A stretch of DNA of 64,000 nt from Cupriavidus necator N-1. GTDB taxonomy: Bacteria > Pseudomonadota > Gammaproteobacteria > Burkholderiales > Burkholderiaceae. Below, piece after piece: positions 1 to 9,072 of the stretch (its first letter is position 1; every line of letters begins with the position of its first letter). Position numbers and translations under genes: made by a program. Location: contig NC_015727.1 in NCBI RefSeq assembly GCF_000219215.1, positions 1,116,001-1,180,000 of the forward strand. Reading direction: 5' to 3'. The notes under the pieces were generated by a model. The model was given only the letters and a program-made list of their open reading frames with translations. It made no database searches and had not been told where the DNA came from.

Positions 1-2
1 AA

Positions 3-983
3 GAACACCTGGGCTACACCCACAAGGGCATCGAGCGGCGTTTCACCGATCTGGCGCCGCTTGAGGGATTCCGGCTGGCCGGCCGGGTCTCGGGCGATTC
101 CACCGTGGCTTATGCCTGGGCCTATTGCATGGCGCTGGAGTCCGCCTGGGGCTGCACGCCTCCACCGCGGGCGGACTGGCTGCGCGCCCTGATGCTCGAG
201 CGTGAGCGGGTGGCCAATCATATGGGTGACCTGGGGGCGCTGGGCAACGACGCGGGGCTCGCCTTCGGCCTGGCGCAATTCTCGCGCTTGCGCGAAGACT
301 GGCAGCGGCTGTCCGGAGAGGCTTTCGGTCACCGGCTGATGATGGACGCCGTGGTGCCGGGCGGCGTTGCGCGCGACCTGACGCCAGCGATGCTTGAGCG
401 CCTGCGTCAGCAGTGCGACCACATTGAGCGGGAAGTACGCGTGCTGCGTGCGGTGTACGATGAGCACGCGGGCCTGCAGGACCGCTTTCTTGAGGCGGGC
501 CGCGTCACGCCACAGCTTGCCGCCCAGCTTGGGCTGACCGGCCTCGCCGGACGTGCCAGTGGCCGCGCCGTGGACCTGCGCTGCGACCTCGCCTGGCTAC
601 CTTACGATAGCTTGGCAGTGAAAATGGCCACCCACCGCGGTGGCGATGTCGCCGCCCGCGTGGCGGTGCGATTCGATGAGCTGTTGGAGTCGCTGCGCCT
701 GATCCGCGCTATCTGTGCAGGCCTGCCGGAGGGAGCCACGCGAATCGTGCTGCAAGCGCCCGCTGGCGCCGCCATCGGGGCAGGATGGGTGGAGGGCTGG
801 CGTGGCGAAGTCTTCGTCGCGCTCGAACTTACCTATGACGGCCGCATCCTCCGTTGCCATTGCCACGACCCATCGTGGCAGAACTGGCCGGTGCTCGAGC
901 ACGCCATCATCGGCAACATCGTGCCGGACTTTCCGCTGATCAACAAATCCTTCAACCTCAGCTATTCGGGGCACGATCTCTGA
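3..983 (+). CDS. Group-4 hydrogenase/NuoD-like large subunit lacking Ni ligands (5' end outside window)
   Basis: The frame is open from base 3, so the N-terminus lies upstream. The visible protein (about 326 residues) follows the HycE/HyfG/NuoD pattern: HLGYTHKGIE, then RVSGDSTVAYAWAY, and a C-terminus ending SFNLSYSGHDL. In HycE the equivalent motifs are RVCGIC and SLDPCYSC, whose four cysteines hold the NiFe centre. Here they read Ser, Ser, Ser and Gly, so the protein cannot bind the metal centre in the usual way. It probably serves as a structural or quinone-side subunit of a membrane complex, as NuoD does in complex I. Its stop overlaps the start of the next gene (TGATG), so the two are translationally coupled. 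The family call is firm; the electron donor is unknown because the rest of the operon lies outside the window. Confidence 0.85.
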   Translation, partial: EHLGYTHKGIERRFTDLAPLEGFRLAGRVSGDSTVAYAWAYCMALESAWGCTPPPRADWLRALMLERERVANHMGDLGALGNDAGLAFGLAQFSRLREDWQRLSGEAFGHRLMMDAVVPGGVARDLTPAMLERLRQQCDHIEREVRVLRAVYDEHAGLQDRFLEAGRVTPQLAAQLGLTGLAGRASGRAVDLRCDLAWLPYDSLAVKMATHRGGDVAARVAVRFDELLESLRLIRAICAGLPEGATRIVLQAPAGAAIGAGWVEGWRGEVFVALELTYDGRILRCHCHDPSWQNWPVLEHAIIGNIVPDFPLINKSFNLSYSGHDL

Positions 984-1513
984 TGTGGCAAATCCTCAAG
1001 CAGATTGCCCGCACCGGCATTGTCACCGAGCCGGCGCCGCCCACCGCGGCGGGCGAGCCCGCCTCTATCCAGCGCATTCACCGGGAGCTGCTCGACATTC
1101 TCGGTCAGGCGCTGACGATCCGGCAGGTCGACGCAGGCTCGTGCAATGGCTGCGAGCTGGAGATCCACGCACTCGGCAATCCTTACTACAACATTGAAGG
1201 TCTCGGCATCAAGTTCGTCGCCAGCCCGCGCCATGCCGACATGCTCCTGGTGACCGGACCCGTCTCGCGTCACATGGAAGAGGCCCTGCGACGCACCTAC
1301 GCGGCAACCCCGGAGCCGAAACTGGTAGTGGCGGTGGGCGACTGTGGCTGCACCGGCGGTATCTTTGGGGAGAGCTATGCAAGCTGCGGTCGTGTCGCCA
1401 ATGTCATCCCCGTAGACGTAACCGTGCCAGGCTGTCCACCGCCGCCATTAGAGATCCTGCGCGGGATTCTGAGCGCCATTCGGCAGCGGCAGACCAATCC
1501 CGCACGGCGCTAG
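983..1513 (+). CDS. NuoB/HyfI-like 20 kDa [4Fe-4S] subunit
   Basis: A 176-residue protein of the NADH:ubiquinone oxidoreductase 20 kDa / hydrogenase-4 component I family. The N2-type cluster ligands are all present: Cys54 and Cys57 in GSCNGCELE, Cys121 in GDCGCTGG and Cys151 in PGCPPPPLEIL. It should pass electrons at the interface with the large subunit encoded just upstream, whose stop codon it overlaps. An ORF runs further upstream in this frame, but the ATG at 983 gives the normal family length and coupling. Intact iron-sulfur ligands next to a large subunit with no Ni ligands suggest a working electron-transfer complex that does not make or use H2. Confidence 0.88.
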   Translation: MWQILKQIARTGIVTEPAPPTAAGEPASIQRIHRELLDILGQALTIRQVDAGSCNGCELEIHALGNPYYNIEGLGIKFVASPRHADMLLVTGPVSRHMEEALRRTYAATPEPKLVVAVGDCGCTGGIFGESYASCGRVANVIPVDVTVPGCPPPPLEILRGILSAIRQRQTNPARR

Positions 1514-1682
1514 CGATGTTGCTCGCCAGGGCGCCTTGTATGCGATGCCCTGCAATTTGCCAACTTAGGCCCAGACTCGCAATCGTCGACACCGCTTGGC
1601 CCCGAAAGCACCTAACGCGCGTCGCGCCATGTGAAGCAGACCCATGCGAACGCCTGGGCAACTAGCCCTTTCCTACTACGTA

Positions 1683-1886
1683 TCACCCACGTTCCTTCGC
1701 CGCCAAACCAGGTGCGCCGATCTTCGGTTTGGTGGCGTAGTCCACCTCGTACTGCTGCAAATAGTCGCGGATCATCTGGCGAACAATCTGAGATGGCGTC
1801 TGGTCTTGGGCGGCACAGAGCGCCTCAAAAGCCTTCTTCTTCTCCGGATCGATCAATACGGTCAGGCGAGCGGTCTTGGATTCCAT
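1683..1886 (-). CDS. Ribbon-helix-helix (CopG/ParD-like) small regulator
   Basis: A 67-residue protein beginning MESKTARLTVLIDPEKKKAF, with the short strand and two helices of the ribbon-helix-helix fold (strand about 5-12, helices about 14-28 and 32-46). Such proteins bind DNA as dimers, as stand-alone repressors or as antitoxins. No toxin-like gene is adjacent on either side, so a stand-alone regulator is more likely. A perfect 8-bp inverted repeat lies about 20 bases ahead of the start, which fits autoregulation. The C-terminal 20 residues are basic and probably disordered. The fold is recognised; the targets are unknown. Confidence 0.7.
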   Translation of the reverse strand: MESKTARLTVLIDPEKKKAFEALCAAQDQTPSQIVRQMIRDYLQQYEVDYATKPKIGAPGLAAKERG

Positions 1887-1906
1887 GCGTTCTGGAGTGT
1901 CATGTT

Positions 1907-1925
1907 ATGATAATAGCATTATCAT
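1907..1925. promoter_or_regulatory. Palindromic operator candidate
   Basis: ATGATAAT-AGC-ATTATCAT is a perfect 8-3-8 inverted repeat in an AT-rich patch 21-39 bases upstream of the ribbon-helix-helix gene. Ribbon-helix-helix dimers often bind such sites in their own promoters. Binding is inferred. Confidence 0.5.
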
Positions 1926-2070
1926 TATATACAATTGCAAGGCTCACCACGTATCCCGCCGACATGAACTGTCGTGATGCCGGAGCGTAAGCAAGACTGC
2001 ATGCCAAGCACGCACTCGCGGCATCAGTAGGGATGAGCGTTTTGGCTCACTTTTTTTCGATGAGGGCACA

Positions 2071-2343
2071 GTGGTAGAAGTGACCATAGAGGTGGCCGCC
2101 AAGGATGGGCTTCAGGCACGGAATTCCGCGCGCTTGGCTTTCACGGCCAATCAGTTTGAGTGCGACATCCTGCTCACCAGCGGCCCCTGGGTCGCAAACG
2201 CCAAGAACGTGATGGAGGTCATGCGGCTGTCCGCTCCGGCGGGGACGTACATACGCATCCAGGCGGACGGCGTGGACGAGGCCGCCGCTGTCGTTACCAT
2301 CGCGGCCTTGCTGAGGGGGGATGCACTCCCCAAGTCTCTCTAA
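2071..2343 (+). CDS. HPr-like protein without phosphorylation sites
   Basis: A 90-residue protein over the whole HPr/PtsH fold. In true HPr, His15 in GLHAR accepts phosphate from enzyme I and Ser46 in AKS is phosphorylated by HPr kinase. Here the same positions are Gln15 (GLQARNSARL) and Asn46 (AKNVMEVM), so neither classical modification is possible. Bacillus Crh also has Gln at 15 but keeps Ser46. This protein may act only by binding partners. The start is GTG with GAGGG just upstream, and the next ORF follows within 14 bases. An HPr-fold protein is clear; the role is unknown. Confidence 0.75.
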   Translation: MVEVTIEVAAKDGLQARNSARLAFTANQFECDILLTSGPWVANAKNVMEVMRLSAPAGTYIRIQADGVDEAAAVVTIAALLRGDALPKSL

Positions 2344-2356
2344 TGGAAACGGACAG

Positions 2357-3187
2357 ATGCACGCCGACCGCTCCTCGTTCGAGGCCTATCTGAAATTCCT
2401 GGCCGAGGCGACCAGCGACGGTACGCCCCAGGTGTTGGAAACCAAGCACGCGCTGTCGCTGCATTTCGACGCACTGGCCACCCAAAGCTTCATGTCGCGC
2501 AAGGATCCCGACAAGCTCGTGCTGGGGTACACCAGGACCATGATGGGCTTCCTGCTGTTGCACCCGACTCCAACCAGAATCTCGATGATCGGCTTGGGTG
2601 GCGGTTCACTTGCCAAATACTGCTACCGGCATCTACCCAACACCAAGGTTGTGGCAATTGAGATCAATCCGGCGGTCATCGCCTTGCGCGAGCAGTTCCA
2701 GATCCCGCCGGACGACGAACGACTCGAGGTGGTTTGCGCGGATGGCGCCGAATATGTCGCGAACCAGAATGCGCGTCCGGACGTCATCCTGGTGGACGGC
2801 TTCCTGGCCGACGGCATGCCGGTACAGCTTGGCACCGCGGATTTTTATGCCGCCTGTCATGCACGCCTGGCCGACACCGGTGTGCTGGTCGCGAATTTTC
2901 TCGAAAGCGATCCCGATATCCCGCTCTATCTGGAGGAAGTCAGCGCCGTGTTCGGCAAATCAATGTCGATTTCCCTGTCCGAGGACAGTGCTAACTACAC
3001 GCTGTTCGCCTGGAAAGGGGCACACAAGCTGCCCGCTCTAGAAGCACTGAAGGCGCGGGCGCGCATCCTGGAAACGGCGCATTCGCTGAACCTGACTGCA
3101 GCCGCTCACCGTCTGAAACGCGGCGAGCGCCTTGCATCGGATCGTGCCGCCTGGCCCAAGCTGGCAAGGCGGTCGGTCCGGTATTGA
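2357..3187 (+). CDS. Spermidine-synthase-like protein (SAM-dependent methyltransferase fold)
   Basis: A 276-residue protein with the Rossmann core of the polyamine synthase family: glycine loop GLGGGSL at about 79-85, acidic residue at the end of strand 2 (VVAIEINP, Glu102), CADG at 127-130 and ILVDGF at 144-149. The substrate-binding N-terminal tetramerisation part of true SpeE is short, and the putrescine-site signature is not obvious, so the substrate is open. I chose the ATG at 2357, preceded by GGACAG; an in-frame ATG at 2321 overlaps the HPr-like gene. It is probably co-transcribed with that gene. Confidence 0.7.
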   Translation: MHADRSSFEAYLKFLAEATSDGTPQVLETKHALSLHFDALATQSFMSRKDPDKLVLGYTRTMMGFLLLHPTPTRISMIGLGGGSLAKYCYRHLPNTKVVAIEINPAVIALREQFQIPPDDERLEVVCADGAEYVANQNARPDVILVDGFLADGMPVQLGTADFYAACHARLADTGVLVANFLESDPDIPLYLEEVSAVFGKSMSISLSEDSANYTLFAWKGAHKLPALEALKARARILETAHSLNLTAAAHRLKRGERLASDRAAWPKLARRSVRY

Positions 3188-3229
3188 CAAGCCTCTTCCT
3201 TGCGTGCAGGCCTTCTCACCAACGCAACC

Positions 3230-4390
3230 ATGCCAATCCTGTACTTGCGTAAGCTGACCGGGAAGGAGCGCAGTCCCGACAGCAATCGGCAACTGGCCTG
3301 CTACCTGGCCTTTGTTGCCGGAGCAACCAACGCAGGCGGCTTCCTCGCCGTGCAGCAGTATACCTCGCACATGTCGGGGATCGTGTCCGCCATGGCTGAC
3401 AACCTGGCGCTTGGCAGTTTCTGGCTGATGTTGGACGGCCTGGGGGCGCTGCTGTCGTTTCTGGCGGGCGCCGCCTGCTCAGCGGTGCTGATTAACTGGG
3501 GTCGGCGCGAGCACCTGCATAGCGAATACGCATTGCCACTCATGCTGGAAGCCGCGCTGTTGGTGTGTTTTGGCCTGCTTGGAAGCAATCTCGAGCACCA
3601 CGAATGGCTGTTCGTGCCGGCAACGGTCATGGTGCTCTGTTTCATCATGGGCTTACAAAATGCCATGATCACCAAGCTGTCAAACGCCGAAATCCGCACC
3701 ACGCACGTGACCGGAATGGTCACGGACATCGGCATAGAACTGGGCAAGCTGTTTTACTGGAACTTGTCCAGAGCCGACTTGAGCAAGCCACCGGTGCTCG
3801 CCAATCGGCACAAACTGCGGGTACTCATCACGCTCATCGCATTGTTCTTCGCCGGCGGGATCATTGGTGCCCTGGGGTTCAAGCACGTCGGGTTCAGCGC
3901 CACGCTCGTGCTGGCAACCCTGCTGCTCGCCCTCGCGGCAGTCCCTGTGCTCGACGATGTGCGTCTGCACTTGTGGCGCCGGGACCTTCTGCCTCATTTG
4001 GCCTCACGCTCCCGGCGTTGGGCTCGCGCAGTCAAGGAAGATGCGCACGCGGTGTGGCTGGCCGCGCAAGATCGCCGCACGCCATGGTATGCGAAAGCGC
4101 TAGCCTTGCTGGTCGCCGCCTATGCCTTGTCGCCCATTGACCTGATTCCGGATTTCATTCCAGTGCTCGGCTATCTGGATGACGTGGTGGTGGTGCCTCT
4201 CGGCTTGTTGCTGGCAATACGATGGATTCCGGTTGATGTGATGCGCGAGCATCGCGCAGCGGCCGCTGCAGCCATCAGCCGCCCCGTCATCCACGTCGCG
4301 GCGCTGGTGATCGTAACGCTCTGGGCCATTGCTGCGGTGTCGGCATTGATCTGGCTCGTGCAACATCTTCCCGGGCGGGGAGGCAACTGA
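3230..4390 (+). CDS. DUF1275 (YoaK-like) membrane protein fused to DUF1232
   Basis: A 386-residue membrane protein with two recognisable parts. Residues about 15-230 form a DUF1275/YoaK-like domain with six predicted membrane segments, including the signature [23 protein letters not shown]. After a charged linker (about 230-280) comes a DUF1232/YkvA-like segment with the hallmark [20 protein letters not shown], and a last membrane helix near the C-terminus. Both domains usually occur as separate proteins, and neither has a firm biochemical role. The frame opens at a TTG at 3200, but the ATG at 3230 fits the DUF1275 start better. Confidence 0.75.
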   Translation: MPILYLRKLTGKERSPDSNRQLACYLAFVAGATNAGGFLAVQQYTSHMSGIVSAMADNLALGSFWLMLDGLGALLSFLAGAACSAVLINWGRREHLHSEYALPLMLEAALLVCFGLLGSNLEHHEWLFVPATVMVLCFIMGLQNAMITKLSNAEIRTTHVTGMVTDIGIELGKLFYWNLSRADLSKPPVLANRHKLRVLITLIALFFAGGIIGALGFKHVGFSATLVLATLLLALAAVPVLDDVRLHLWRRDLLPHLASRSRRWARAVKEDAHAVWLAAQDRRTPWYAKALALLVAAYALSPIDLIPDFIPVLGYLDDVVVVPLGLLLAIRWIPVDVMREHRAAAAAAISRPVIHVAALVIVTLWAIAAVSALIWLVQHLPGRGGN

Positions 4391-4522
4391 AAGGACGGCC
4401 CGATCTGGCACAGCCATCGGCCAGCCCCACAACGAAGTCGCGGTCTGGCTGACGCCGGGGGCAGAAATGAAGCGCTTTGCGAACGCCTTAGGCGGAAACG
4501 AGGCGCGTGAGCGCGCAATTAA

Positions 4523-6382
4523 ATGAGCGAGAACCTACGTACAAGCCTGCTTGCGCTAATCGCCCTTGGCAAAGAGCGCGGTTTCCTGACGCGTGGTGAG
4601 CTGAGCGATCAGCTTCCGGATTGCGACGAAACATCAGGTGCCATCGACCGGACGCTGGCGATGGTGGCCGATCTCGGCATCGAGGTGGTCGACCGAGCGC
4701 CGGCGGAAGCTCCAGCATGGCTGACTCAGGATGCGGCACCCTCCGCAAATGAGGAGGATGTCGCAGAGGAAGTCGCCGCGGCCATCACGCAGAGCGACGG
4801 TCGATTGACTCGCACGACGGATCCCACGCAGATGTACCTGCGAGAGATCGGCGCGATCCCTCTTCTGACGCGCGGGGAGGAGGTGGCCATCACCCGGCGC
4901 ATCGAAGACGCATTGGCGGAAATGATGGCGGCGATGGTGGCTTGCCCAGTCGTGGTTTCCGAACTCCTGGCTATGGCCGACCGGGTTGCCTGCGATGAGA
5001 TGGCATTTGATGATCTGGTCGATCACATTGTGGAGCCGCAAGCCGAGGCAGGCGGTAGCCTGCAATCAGAAGCGCAGGTGCAGACCGAAACGGAGCTGGA
5101 AGGTGACGATACAGGGCTCGACGATGGCGATCCGGTGCCGATGCCGTCTTCTGATAGCGAATCACTGCGATGGCGGGGCATTGCCTTCGAAAGGTTTGCA
5201 GCAATCCGATGCCAGGCCAATGCGCTTGCCAGTGTCGCTTGCTGCCCAAAAGCAGAACCCACCCAGTATGTCAGGGTGCTGATCACCCTCCAAACTGAGC
5301 TTGCGGCATTCCGCTTTAGCCCGCCCGCCATTGCGGAGCTCACACAGATCCTTGAAGCGTTGATCGGGGAGGTTCGTCAAACGGAGTGCCACATCGCCGA
5401 GATTCTGATCGACAAATGTGGCATCGCGCGCGAAGTGTTTCTAGAAGGATTCAGGGATCAAGCCGCAAATCTAGACTGGATGAAAGCGCTCGCCGCCGAG
5501 AACCCTGCCATTCGCGCTCACCTGACAAGATGGGCGCCTGAAGTGCGAGCGCTTCAGCAACAGTTGCGTGCCTTGGAGGCCCGCGCCGGGATGCCGCTGG
5601 GGGATCTGCGGGAAACCGCCAAACGAGTCGCGAAGGCGAAGACGAAAGCCCTGCAAGCCCGGTCCGAGATGATCGGGGCCAACCTCCGACTGGTGGTCTC
5701 CATCGCCAAGAAATACCAGAACCGTGGCTTGCCGTTGCCGGATCTCATCCAAGAGGGAAATATTGGACTCATGCGCGCCGTAGACAAATTCGATTACCGG
5801 CGCGGCTACAAGTTCTCAACCTACGCCACCTGGTGGGTTCGGCAGGCGGTCATACGTGCCATCGCCGATAAGGCGCCCTCCATTCGTATACCGATGCATC
5901 TTGTGGAGGCCATGGGCAAGATCAACCGGCATTCACGCGAGATCTTCAGGGAAACTGGCGCCATGCCAACGCCGTCCATGTTGGCTGCCCGTTTGGCGAT
6001 GAGCGAGAAACAGATCAAATCCATCCTGAATCTCGTCAAGCAGCCGATCTCGCTGGAGACGCCTTTGGGGGAAAGCGGGGATGCCCTACTAGGAGACACC
6101 TTGGCTGACGAGGACACGGTATCCCCAGTGGACGCGGCGACCCAGGTGGCACTCCATCAGGAAATGGAAACCGTTCTGGCAAGGCTAACCCCGCGCGAGG
6201 CAAAAATTTTGCGCATGCGCTTTGGCGTAGGGCTGCAGACAGACTACACGCTGGATGAAATCGGCGCGCAGTTCGGTCTGACCCGCGAGCGCATCCGCCA
6301 ACTGGAATCCCAGGCATTGCGAAAGTTGCGAAAACCTGAGCTGACGACACGGCTCAATGGCTTCGTAGAGAGAAAGACATGA
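4523..6382 (+). CDS. RpoD-like sigma-70 paralogue
   Basis: A 619-residue primary-type sigma factor with the full domain order: region 1.1 (about 1-80), region 1.2 ([21 protein letters not shown]), a non-conserved insert rich in acidic residues, region 2 ([40 protein letters not shown]), region 3 and region 4.2 (TRERIRQLE). The -35-contacting residues match E. coli RpoD. In region 2.4 the residue matching E. coli Thr440, which touches the -12 base, is Ile444. Several 1.2/2.4 positions also differ from housekeeping RpoD, so this is probably an accessory copy with altered promoter choice. No strong ribosome site is visible. The stop overlaps a 54-residue ORF. Confidence 0.88.
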   Translation: MSENLRTSLLALIALGKERGFLTRGELSDQLPDCDETSGAIDRTLAMVADLGIEVVDRAPAEAPAWLTQDAAPSANEEDVAEEVAAAITQSDGRLTRTTDPTQMYLREIGAIPLLTRGEEVAITRRIEDALAEMMAAMVACPVVVSELLAMADRVACDEMAFDDLVDHIVEPQAEAGGSLQSEAQVQTETELEGDDTGLDDGDPVPMPSSDSESLRWRGIAFERFAAIRCQANALASVACCPKAEPTQYVRVLITLQTELAAFRFSPPAIAELTQILEALIGEVRQTECHIAEILIDKCGIAREVFLEGFRDQAANLDWMKALAAENPAIRAHLTRWAPEVRALQQQLRALEARAGMPLGDLRETAKRVAKAKTKALQARSEMIGANLRLVVSIAKKYQNRGLPLPDLIQEGNIGLMRAVDKFDYRRGYKFSTYATWWVRQAVIRAIADKAPSIRIPMHLVEAMGKINRHSREIFRETGAMPTPSMLAARLAMSEKQIKSILNLVKQPISLETPLGESGDALLGDTLADEDTVSPVDAATQVALHQEMETVLARLTPREAKILRMRFGVGLQTDYTLDEIGAQFGLTRERIRQLESQALRKLRKPELTTRLNGFVERKT

Positions 6383-6543
6383 GCGACGAACAGTATCACC
6401 GTGCCGTGGACCTGATCCACTTGCTCTACGCAGCACTGGTCGGCCGGATGACGCCCGGCGGAGGCGAGGAAGCCCGTGAGCTGGCCGAGAGCGCTATGCA
6501 AGAGGCGTCGGAATTCCTCGGACTACCGTCGAAGGAACGGTAG
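6379..6543 (+). CDS. 54-residue protein coupled to the sigma factor
   Basis: An ORF of 54 codons starting [20 protein letters not shown] and ending PSKER overlaps the sigma-factor stop as ATGA, the usual sign of translational coupling. It is acidic and predicted to be two amphipathic helices around [11 protein letters not shown] recognise no family. Position and size would suit an anti-sigma or sigma-accessory peptide, but that is inference only. Confidence 0.5.
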   Translation: MSDEQYHRAVDLIHLLYAALVGRMTPGGGEEARELAESAMQEASEFLGLPSKER

Positions 6544-6589
6544 TTGAACGAGATCGCGGCGCACAGTTGGGTTGAACGTACCTGCACCA

Positions 6590-6937
6590 ATGAATAGTCA
6601 AAAGATCAGATTTCTTCGCTCACGAATTCCCAAGTTCGAGTGCACCCCTGGATGTCATGACTGTTGTGGCCCTGTGACAACCTCAACGGAGGAAATGTCG
6701 AGGCTTCCCGTCAAGAGCGATACTGAGCACGAAACTGCGCTGGCAAACCTAAGTTGCCCTCATCTTGGTACCACGGGATGCAGCGTGTATTCGGAGCGCC
6801 CATTGATTTGCCGCTTGTTTGGAACGACCCCAAGGCTTGCCTGCCCGAACGGAAACCGGCCGGACAAAATGATCGATCCGGACATTGAACAACAGATTCA
6901 GCGCTTCTTTCTAGAGACACGTCACGTGCTGGTCTGA
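6590..6937 (+). CDS. YkgJ-like Cys-cluster protein
   Basis: A 115-residue protein with the YkgJ-family Cys signature: CTPGCHDCCGP near the N-terminus, then SCPHLGTTGCSVYSERPLICRLFG. These cysteines are thought to bind zinc or an iron-sulfur cluster. The ATG at 6590 removes a six-residue TTG extension. It follows the sigma-factor pair on the same strand after a 46-base gap. Members of this family occur widely and their substrates are unknown. Confidence 0.7.
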   Translation: MNSQKIRFLRSRIPKFECTPGCHDCCGPVTTSTEEMSRLPVKSDTEHETALANLSCPHLGTTGCSVYSERPLICRLFGTTPRLACPNGNRPDKMIDPDIEQQIQRFFLETRHVLV

Positions 6938-7222
6938 CTGAGGCAAGTGGCCACAGCCGGTAGGCAACAACGGGGCGCAGGCAATTCGCTATCGTAAGGC
7001 GCGCATTGCGCAACAGAGTCAACGGTGGCTGCCGGCAATGCCGGTGGTATCTGGGGCCTCGGGCCCCAGACCAAGTAGGCGCTGAATGAGACCGGGCGAC
7101 AATCTGGTCTGTCGCGCGGGGCGTTCGCCAATCGAATCCGAGGCGTTGTGCATGTCGCGCGAACCGGGCACTCGACGCCTCTCGATACCTATCGCGAGCG
7201 CATCATGTGTGAATGCGCTCCT

Positions 7223-7648
7223 TCAAAGAACGGCTTTGAGGACGTCCGCTGCCCGGTTCGCGTCTGCCTGCGAGTCAACGGCCACGTACGCGACGAATTG
7301 CGTACCGATCACCGCCGCTGAGAAGCCACGGAGGTTGATCCCCGCTTCGGCTAGGTCCTCGGTCATTGCAACGGCAAGCCCCGGCTGATTGCTGCCCTGG
7401 ACTCGAACACAGTGCTGCTTCCGCGCGATATTGAACCCTGCCACGGCCGCCGCCACCATTTCCCGATCTCCCTGCAGCGGTGTGACAAACACGAGGCATT
7501 CGCCAGGCCTGTCTGGACTGCGCCGTGCAATGATGAATTGCAGGTCGGCCCCGACATCGCGCAGGGTCGTCAAGATCGCGGCCAGGCCGCCGGGCTTGTC
7601 CGGAATGCTCGCCACCCAGACTTCCACTTGTTCCACGAGCAGTTCCAT
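7223..7648 (-). CDS. Tandem ACT-domain protein
   Basis: A 141-residue cytoplasmic protein made of two ACT domains (about 5-70 and 72-138); the first contains WVASIPDKPGGLAAILTTL. ACT domains bind amino acids or other small ligands and control enzymes in cis or trans; with no catalytic domain here, it is probably a trans-acting sensor. The frame is open further upstream, but AGGAGAAG just before the ATG at 7648 sets the start. The 285 bases between this gene and the YkgJ-like gene hold nothing I recognise. Confidence 0.75.
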   Translation of the reverse strand: MELLVEQVEVWVASIPDKPGGLAAILTTLRDVGADLQFIIARRSPDRPGECLVFVTPLQGDREMVAAAVAGFNIARKQHCVRVQGSNQPGLAVAMTEDLAEAGINLRGFSAAVIGTQFVAYVAVDSQADANRAADVLKAVL

Positions 7649-7799
7649 TGTCGCTTCTCCTAGCCCTTCTCGTTCGGTGCAAGCGGCCGCTTCCCGTATT
7701 GGCTGGTCATCCAGCCGTGGCGCACCATCCATTGAATGGGTGCTCAGCGAGAAGCCGTCTTCTTGGAGCAAACGGCGGACGTGTCTCGATGCCATCGCT

Positions 7800-7919
7800 T
7801 TAGCGGTAGACCAGCACGGGGACCTTGCTATGGGTCAGCACCTTCAGCGAAGCGTCAGTGGCAAGATGCACCACATGATGATGCACCAGAACTGGATGCA
7901 GCCGCGCCAACCTTGAGGA
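7800..7919 (-). pseudogene. Universal stress protein C-terminal remnant
   Basis: The minus strand reads LATDASLKVLTHSKVPVLVYR followed by TAA, which matches the usual C-terminus of UspA-family proteins. Going upstream the frame meets a TAG within about 40 codons and no nucleotide-binding part is found. It is therefore a short leftover. The rest of 7649-8175 shows no gene. Confidence 0.45.
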
Positions 7920-8175
7920 CTACCGCGGGCGATTACGCTTGCATTTCTGCAAAAGACCGGCCCAGTCGACGACGTCGGTCAGTCTCAAGGCTACTGATTC
8001 GAAGTCAGGACCAGCGAACATATGCGTTTGCCTGTCCCCTTCATGCAAATGCTAGTGCTCCTCAGATGAAGAGAGTTGATGAAAGACAATACCTGCCTCA
8101 ACTCGGACTGGTCCACGCCAATCGAGGCGTAGCTCTCATGCGCCACTCATCGGTAAGGTCGGTCACAAACCTGAC

Positions 8176-9036
8176 TCAGATGACGTTTAGCGGGATTTTT
8201 AAATAGCGAACGCCATTCGCATCGGGCGGCGGCAACTCCCCGGCTCGGATATTGACTTGCACCGACGGCAGAAGCAGCGTGGGCATCGCCAGCGTCGCAT
8301 CGCGCGCCTGGCGCATGGCCACGAACTGTTCCTCGCTCACGCCGTCATGCACGTGGATATTGCCTTCGCGCTGAGCGCGCACCGTCGTTTCCCATGCAGG
8401 CCCGCGCCCCTCGGGCGGATAGTCGTGACACATGAAGAGCCGTGTATTACTCGGCAGGTCCAGCAGCTTGCGGATGGAGCGATACAACTCGTGCGCGTCG
8501 CCGCCCGGGAAATCGCAGCGAGCCGTGCCGACGTCCGGCATGAACAGCGTATCGCCGACAAAGACCGCATCACCAATCTGGTAAGCCATGTCGGCGGGTG
8601 TATGTCCTGGCACATGAATCGCCCTGCCGGTCAGGCCGCCGACGGCAAACGTCGCTCCGTCGTCGAACAGGTGGTCGAACTGCGACCCGTCGAGCCGGAA
8701 CTTCGGTTCCAGATTGAAGAGTTTCTTGAACACCCCCTGTACACGGCGAATGTTCTGGCCTATTGCTATCTGGCCACCCAGGCGGCGCTTCAGGTATGGC
8801 GCGGCAGACATGTGGTCGGCGTGCGCATGCGTCTCGAGAATCCACTCGACACGCAGTTCGTGCGCGCGCACAAACGCAATGACCTTATCAGCACTTGCCG
8901 TAGATGTCCGCCCCGCCTTGGGGTCGTAGTCCAGCACTGAGTCGATGATGGCGCACTCGGAGCGCCCCTCCTGAAAGACCACGTACGTCACGGTCCAGGT
9001 CGCAGGGTCGAAGAACGGCTGGATAGTCGGGTGCAC
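8176..9036 (-). CDS. blh: Blh-type persulfide dioxygenase (metallo-beta-lactamase fold)
   Basis: A 286-residue ETHE1/Blh-type sulfur dioxygenase, which oxidises glutathione persulfide to sulfite. Metal ligands are visible: THAHADH (His70, His72, Asp74, His75), HVPGHTPAD and GDTLFMPDVG. The downstream TARCDFPGGD motif is typical of the family. The start is GTG with AGGAGG six bases upstream. It is divergent from a BigR-type repressor gene, with a shared AT-rich palindrome between them, and two small transporter genes follow the repressor. That arrangement matches known bigR-blh sulfide detoxification loci, so the function call is strong. Confidence 0.9.
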   Translation of the reverse strand: MHPTIQPFFDPATWTVTYVVFQEGRSECAIIDSVLDYDPKAGRTSTASADKVIAFVRAHELRVEWILETHAHADHMSAAPYLKRRLGGQIAIGQNIRRVQGVFKKLFNLEPKFRLDGSQFDHLFDDGATFAVGGLTGRAIHVPGHTPADMAYQIGDAVFVGDTLFMPDVGTARCDFPGGDAHELYRSIRKLLDLPSNTRLFMCHDYPPEGRGPAWETTVRAQREGNIHVHDGVSEEQFVAMRQARDATLAMPTLLLPSVQVNIRAGELPPPDANGVRYLKIPLNVI

Positions 9037-9072
9037 GCTCGCCTCCTTGGATGCAGTGCATTCTATTCACAT

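Noticed and set aside
8077..8090. Possible FNR site TTGATGAAAGACAA
   Set aside because: The right half is only 3 of 5 to consensus and no gene starts suitably near.
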